Positions 48,114-51,878 of a stretch of DNA of 51,878 bases are shown here, piece after piece. Where the stretch lies: positions 1-51,878 of the forward strand of contig CACXPT010000003.1 of assembly GCA_902769585.1 (NCBI GenBank). The letters are read 5' to 3'. The translations under genes were made by a program, and so were the position numbers. The notes under the pieces were generated by a model. It saw only the letters and a program-made list of their open reading frames with translations, did no database searches and was not told the origin of the DNA. Positions within the stretch are counted from its first letter, which is position 1; each line of letters opens with the position of its first letter. The stretch comes from an uncultured bacterium (lineage in GTDB: Bacteria; Verrucomicrobiota; Kiritimatiellia; RFP12; UBA1067).

Positions 48114-49276
48114 TGCTTTCGCTCCTCCAGTATCGCGTTCATCTTACTGTCTGCCGCTTCAAGGAGCGGCTTAAGCTCTTCGGCGGGCTTTCCCTGGGCC
48201 GCCGCCACCAGGAACGTCCTGTAGCTCATCGCCACGTCGGCCAGCGCATCGCCGCGCCCGATGGCACAGAACGGCATCTCGCGCGCCTTCTGCCATGCCG
48301 CCTCACGGACATTCTTCCGTTCAGCCGCCAAATCGACCGCATCCCGGAACGTGTAGGCAAGTCCATGCCTCCTGTCGAAGACCGGAGGATAAAGCAGAAG
48401 CCGAGATGTGAAGACCAGCAGGTCCCAGTCGCTGGCGTAGCCCGGAGACAACACCGCACGCGTCAAGCGAGCGAACCGCTCATCCGAGGCGCGGTCCTGG
48501 AGGAATGGCTCTGTCTCTCCCGTCAGATCCTCCGCGAGATGCCTGCCGTCCCACGGCTTGCCGGCCGCGAGGTTGTCCAACGTCGGCTTCACGAGATGCT
48601 TCTCCTTCATCCACGCCACTAGGTAGCCGGACAGGGCCGCACCCGCCCCCTTCGCCTTGCGCATGTCGGTGCAGAGCGCCGGGAAATACGGCAGGCGCGC
48701 CTGGCTCCACAGCCCAAGCACGAAGCGCGTGTCGTCATGCGCCGTCTCCGCGTTCGCCGCGCGGACAGCGCCCTGCGCCACCCACTCCGGCAATTCGTTC
48801 GTCGAACCGCCGTTGCGGAATATCCACGTGCGGAAGTACGCTTGCGCCACGGCGAACCGCAGCTCGTCGAGATCGGAGAAGCCCGGCGACGGCAGGACGA
48901 TGCGCGTCTGCACGTCGCCGCCCGGACGGCGCGTCCTGCGCACGACAACGCGCGTGTCGTTCGTGCGCCCGTCGCCCACGTTGACGAAGATGCCTATCCC
49001 CTCGCGCCTCGGCATCTGGAGCTTGTAGGCGCGCTCAAGGTCGCGCACCTGGCTCGAGACGAACTGCAGGATCGGAAGACGGAAGCCAACCGCATCGCCG
49101 GGCACGTCCGCCGCCAGCACGCCCACCAACCCGTCGCACGCGGTCGCGAGCTTCGGCAGACTCCGCAAGCGCTCTGCGGCCGACATCTTTCGCTCCCCTT
49201 CTTCCTGCGCAAACGCCGCCCCCGCCAGCATGGCGGCGACGGCGAACGCATGCAGGATGTGGGAGCGGCACGTCAT
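48110..49276 (-). CDS. Secreted protein of unknown function, distant peptidase-MA-like layout
   Basis: 388 aa with a signal peptide ([18 protein letters not shown]). The middle has [17 protein letters not shown] followed by [15 protein letters not shown], which resembles the HExxH...LPxWLxEG layout of gluzincin-type peptidase-MA proteins, but the zinc-binding histidines are absent. If related, it is catalytically dead. The ATG at 49276 overlaps the oadB stop (ATGA), and its own stop overlaps argH, so the three are coupled. Function unknown. Confidence 0.65.
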   Translation of the reverse strand: MTCRSHILHAFAVAAMLAGAAFAQEEGERKMSAAERLRSLPKLATACDGLVGVLAADVPGDAVGFRLPILQFVSSQVRDLERAYKLQMPRREGIGIFVNVGDGRTNDTRVVVRRTRRPGGDVQTRIVLPSPGFSDLDELRFAVAQAYFRTWIFRNGGSTNELPEWVAQGAVRAANAETAHDDTRFVLGLWSQARLPYFPALCTDMRKAKGAGAALSGYLVAWMKEKHLVKPTLDNLAAGKPWDGRHLAEDLTGETEPFLQDRASDERFARLTRAVLSPGYASDWDLLVFTSRLLLYPPVFDRRHGLAYTFRDAVDLAAERKNVREAAWQKAREMPFCAIGRGDALADVAMSYRTFLVAAAQGKPAEELKPLLEAADSKMNAILEERKQ

Positions 49277-50838
49277 CTGCACAAGGTGTAGAGGACGCCG
49301 GCCACGACGGCCGAGCCGATCACGCCTGAGACGTTCGGCCCCATCGCCTGCATCAGGATGAAGTTCGTGGGATCGTTGCCGAGCGACACCTTGTTAGAGA
49401 CGCGCGCGGCCATCGGCACCGCCGAGACGCCCGCCGAGCCGATGAGCGGGTTCACCTTCTCCTTCGAGACGAGGTTCATGAGCTTCGCCATCAGGACGCC
49501 CGCCGCCGTGCCCACGCAGAACGCGCAGAGGCCTAGAGCGAGAATCGCGAGCGTCGTGCCGGAGAGGAACTTCTCGCACGCAAGCTTCGAGCCCACGGAG
49601 AGGCCGAGCATGATCGTGACGATGTTGATGAGCGCGTTGGACATCGTGTCCGAGATGCGCGCCACCGAGGGGCCCGCCTCCTTCGCGAGGTTGCCCAGCA
49701 TCAGCGCGCCGATGAGCGGCACGGCGCTCGGCAGCAGAGTCGCGCAGAGAAGCAGCACGATCAGCGGGAAGCAGATCTTCTCGATCTTCTTCACCTCGCG
49801 GAGCGGCGGCATCTTGATGAGACGCTCCTTCTTCGTGGTGAGCGCGTTCATGATCGGCGGCTGGATGATCGGGACGAGCGCCATGTAGCTGTACGCCGCC
49901 ACCGCGATCGCGCCGAGCAGGTCCGGGGCGAGGCGCGACGTGAGCCAGATGGCCGTCGGGCCGTCGGCTCCGCCGATGATGCCGATGGACGCCGCCGCCT
50001 TGATCGGGTCCGCGCCCATGAAGAAGTCCGCGCCGAACAGGGCCGCCAAGCCGAGGGCCCCGAAGAGCGCGAAGAAGATGCCGAACTGCGCGGCGCCGCC
50101 GAGAAGCGCCATCTTCGGGTTCGCGATCAGCGGACCGAAGTCGGTCATCGCGCCCACGCCCATGAAGATCATGATCGGGAACACGCCCGTGTCGATGCCG
50201 AACCTGAAGAAGTAGTAGAGGAAGCCGCCCGGCTCGACGATGCCGCCCTGCATCACGGGAAGTCCCGAGGCGAGGAACGAGATTAGGCCGTCGTGCATCA
50301 TCGCAGGCGCCGTCACGCCGCCGAGCGGACAGTTCGCGAGCAGCCCGCCGAAGCCGATCGGCAGCAGGAGGAGCGGCTCGAAGCCCTTCACGATCGCGAG
50401 GTAGATCATCACGAGGCAGAGCGGAATCATGATCAGCTGGCCGACGCCATAGGGAAGGCCGCCCAGCACCTTCACTTCGTGCCCCTTCACGAACGCGCCC
50501 GAATCGTCGAAGTAGCCGCCGATCCAGTCACCCTTCTTTACAGGATGCTTTTCAGAGGACAGCTTCGCGGCCTGCTCGTCGCTCACGACCCAGAAGCCGT
50601 TCTTGTTCGCGTATGCCGCCGGACTGCCGACAGGCTTCGTGAAGTCCGGCGCCGACGGACGGTCCTTGTCGGCAAAGTTGCCGGTGATGTATGCCGGCGC
50701 CTCCTTGCGCATAAACCCGGCGACACCAGTGTCGCCCGAAAGGTCCTTCACCTTCCCGAGCGTGTCTCTCCAGTCGCCGTCGGCCTGCGCGCCCAGCGCG
50801 CAAGCGGCTGCGATAAGGGCCAGTATAAAACGTTTCAT
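49273..50838 (-). CDS. oadB: Sodium-pumping decarboxylase, beta subunit, with N-terminal extension
   Basis: 521 aa. Residues from about 130 are OadB: many membrane helices, with [57 protein letters not shown] and [17 protein letters not shown] matching the Na+ channel/carboxybiotin-decarboxylating subunit. The first 128 residues are extra: a signal-like start ([17 protein letters not shown]), then a soluble segment ([34 protein letters not shown]). Start at 50838 with GGA upstream. It works with the biotin-carrying OadA encoded just upstream to export Na+. No oadG was found here. Confidence 0.9.
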   Translation of the reverse strand: MKRFILALIAAACALGAQADGDWRDTLGKVKDLSGDTGVAGFMRKEAPAYITGNFADKDRPSAPDFTKPVGSPAAYANKNGFWVVSDEQAAKLSSEKHPVKKGDWIGGYFDDSGAFVKGHEVKVLGGLPYGVGQLIMIPLCLVMIYLAIVKGFEPLLLLPIGFGGLLANCPLGGVTAPAMMHDGLISFLASGLPVMQGGIVEPGGFLYYFFRFGIDTGVFPIMIFMGVGAMTDFGPLIANPKMALLGGAAQFGIFFALFGALGLAALFGADFFMGADPIKAAASIGIIGGADGPTAIWLTSRLAPDLLGAIAVAAYSYMALVPIIQPPIMNALTTKKERLIKMPPLREVKKIEKICFPLIVLLLCATLLPSAVPLIGALMLGNLAKEAGPSVARISDTMSNALINIVTIMLGLSVGSKLACEKFLSGTTLAILALGLCAFCVGTAAGVLMAKLMNLVSKEKVNPLIGSAGVSAVPMAARVSNKVSLGNDPTNFILMQAMGPNVSGVIGSAVVAGVLYTLCR

Positions 50839-50856
50839 TTCGTAGTGTCCTTGCCT

Positions 50857-50955
50857 GTTTGAGAGTTTGAAAGTTTGAGGGTTTGAGAGTTTGAGAGTTG
50901 TTTCTATCCTCATCTAATTCCGCACCAAGCACTAAGCACCAAGCACCAAGCACTT
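50857..50955. repeat. Two tandem arrays between oadA and oadB
   Basis: 50857-50900 is a run of 8-bp GAGTTTGA/AAGTTTGA/GGGTTTGA words; 50922-50955 is the ACCAAGC/ACTAAGC heptamer array ending next to the oadA TAA stop. Confidence 0.9.
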
Positions 50956-51878
50956 ACCCTATCACCGCCAACGTATCGCCGGTCGCCACCTTGTCCGTGG
51001 CGGCCACATTCAGCGTCACCGTGCCGTCGCACGGCGCCGTGACGGGCGTCTCCATCTTCATCACGTCCATGACGAGGATCTCGTCGCCCTTCGCCACCTT
51101 CGTGCCGGTCTGCGCCGTGATGCGCAGCACCGTGCCCGGCACCGGCGCCTTCACCTCGGTGCCGCCCGCAGGCGCGGCCGATATCGGAGCGGCGGACTTT
51201 AGTCCGCTCTCCGCCTTGAACTCCACGGGCTTGCCGTTGACAACGGCCTTGCCGTCGCCCTTGATCTCCACGCCGTAAGCCTTGCCGTTGATGGTGACGG
51301 TAATTGCGGGCTGAAGCCCGCCGCTCCGAGAAGGTTTCTCCGCTTCGGCGAAGCGGCAGCCCATCGGCGCCTTCGAGGGATCCTTGAGGAAGAGGATGCC
51401 CTTCTCCTTGCATGCGGCGGCGATGAAGATGTTCTCGTCGGTTACCGGCAGGCCTTCCTTCTCGAGCATGGCCTTGGCGACCTTGCCGCCCTTGTTGGGA
51501 TCGGCGTCGTTGAGTTCGAGCACGGTCTTTGTCGTCGGAGTGGAGTACGGCTTCGTGAGCTCGTTCGAGGCCATGAACTCGGCGGCCTTCTTGACGATCT
51601 CCGGATCCGGCGGGACGGGCGTCTTGCCGAAGTAGCCGAGCACCATCTTCGCGTAACCGGGCGCGAACTTCTTGAACTTGCCGAACATGACGTTCTGGAT
51701 CGCCTGCTGCGCATAGAACTGAGATACGGGCGTGACGGACGTGCCGAAACCGCCGAGGCGCACGCAGTCGTACATCTCCGCGATCATGTCGTCGTACTTG
51801 TCCATCATGTTGTTGTCGCGCAGCATCTGCGTGTTGGCCGTGAGCGCGCCGCCCGGCATCGGGCTCCACACGATCTGC
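50954..51878 (-). CDS. oadA: Oxaloacetate/pyruvate carboxylase-type alpha subunit (OadA), C-terminal part
   Basis: About 308 aa of the 3' end; the 5' end is outside the window. The conserved carboxylase domain (WSPMPGGALTANTQML; FGTSVTPVSQFYAQQAI; GKTPVPPDPEIVKKA) is followed by a linker and a biotinyl domain with the attachment motif VMDVMKMETPV (lysine of MKM). It transfers the carboxyl group to biotin, which OadB then decarboxylates while pumping Na+. The linker contains two palindromic DNA repeats that encode SGLKSAAP and SRSGGLQPA. The stop is followed by heptamer repeats. Confidence 0.92.
   Translation of the reverse strand, partial: QIVWSPMPGGALTANTQMLRDNNMMDKYDDMIAEMYDCVRLGGFGTSVTPVSQFYAQQAIQNVMFGKFKKFAPGYAKMVLGYFGKTPVPPDPEIVKKAAEFMASNELTKPYSTPTTKTVLELNDADPNKGGKVAKAMLEKEGLPVTDENIFIAAACKEKGILFLKDPSKAPMGCRFAEAEKPSRSGGLQPAITVTINGKAYGVEIKGDGKAVVNGKPVEFKAESGLKSAAPISAAPAGGTEVKAPVPGTVLRITAQTGTKVAKGDEILVMDVMKMETPVTAPCDGTVTLNVAATDKVATGDTLAVIG
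51192..51322. repeat. Two covarying palindromes in opposite orientation in the oadA linker
   Basis: 51192-51207 is GCGGACTTTAGTCCGC; 51307-51322 is GCGGGCTGAAGCCCGC. Read on the opposite strand the second aligns with the first including the flanking GGAGCGGC, with paired changes A-T to G-C in the stem. Both are in frame. Confidence 0.88.

Overview
The window looks like chromosome from a GC-rich, Gram-negative, fermentative member of the PVC superphylum, most plausibly Kiritimatiellota or a close Verrucomicrobiota/Lentisphaerota relative. This is inferred from protein families and gene order, not from a marker gene; no rRNA or tRNA was seen. Supporting points are a PilM-type pilus locus laid out like Akkermansia Amuc_1098-1102, a KdsD-type isomerase (LPS), Pta-AckA and an Na+-pumping decarboxylase (anaerobic energy metabolism), and very large secreted proteins with calcium-binding repeats.

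Layout. 1-280: start of an unidentified TIM-barrel-like protein. 518-2237: RelB/DinJ antitoxin whose toxin survives only as about 20 codons, then purE and a YycJ-type nuclease. 2256-6953: aromatic-repeat envelope protein and a membrane/TPR protein apparently split by a frameshift. 7052-12230: sigma-54 activator, esterase, Smr protein, HI0933-type flavoprotein and dnaX. 12266-15491: unusual double ABC ATPase and a GT-C/TPR membrane protein. 15592-18236: rho and coaE, translationally coupled. 18377-26876: pilus-type locus (secretin, two inner-membrane proteins, PilM-PilN fusion, secreted protein). 26908-30386: kdsD, pta, ackA. 30497-46577: coupled operon of a C10 peptidase, a lipoprotein and a 4089-aa LamG/calcium-repeat protein. 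46752-51878: argH, a secreted protein, oadB and the 3' part of oadA. Nearly everything except the first block and the GT-C gene is on the minus strand, and many neighbours overlap by ATGA, so translation is probably coupled.

The striking feature is the repeat landscape. (1) Arrays of 7-bp words (AAGCACT/AGGCACT type), in four places arranged as inverted arms around an exactly 39-bp conserved core; two of these lie in frame inside the GT-C gene. (2) Several unrelated arrays of 7-9 bp words (GGATTGA, GGTTGAG, TTAAGGTCN, AGGACAA and others) packed between genes, touching start codons and supplying stop codons. (3) Short perfect palindromes of 16-22 bp inserted in frame in rho, coaE, dnaX, the ABC ATPase, oadA and the GT-C gene, with copies whose two arms differ by compensatory changes. 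Together they suggest a mobile or hypermutable repeat system tolerated inside essential genes, comparable in concept to Rickettsia palindromic elements and cyanobacterial heptanucleotide STRRs.
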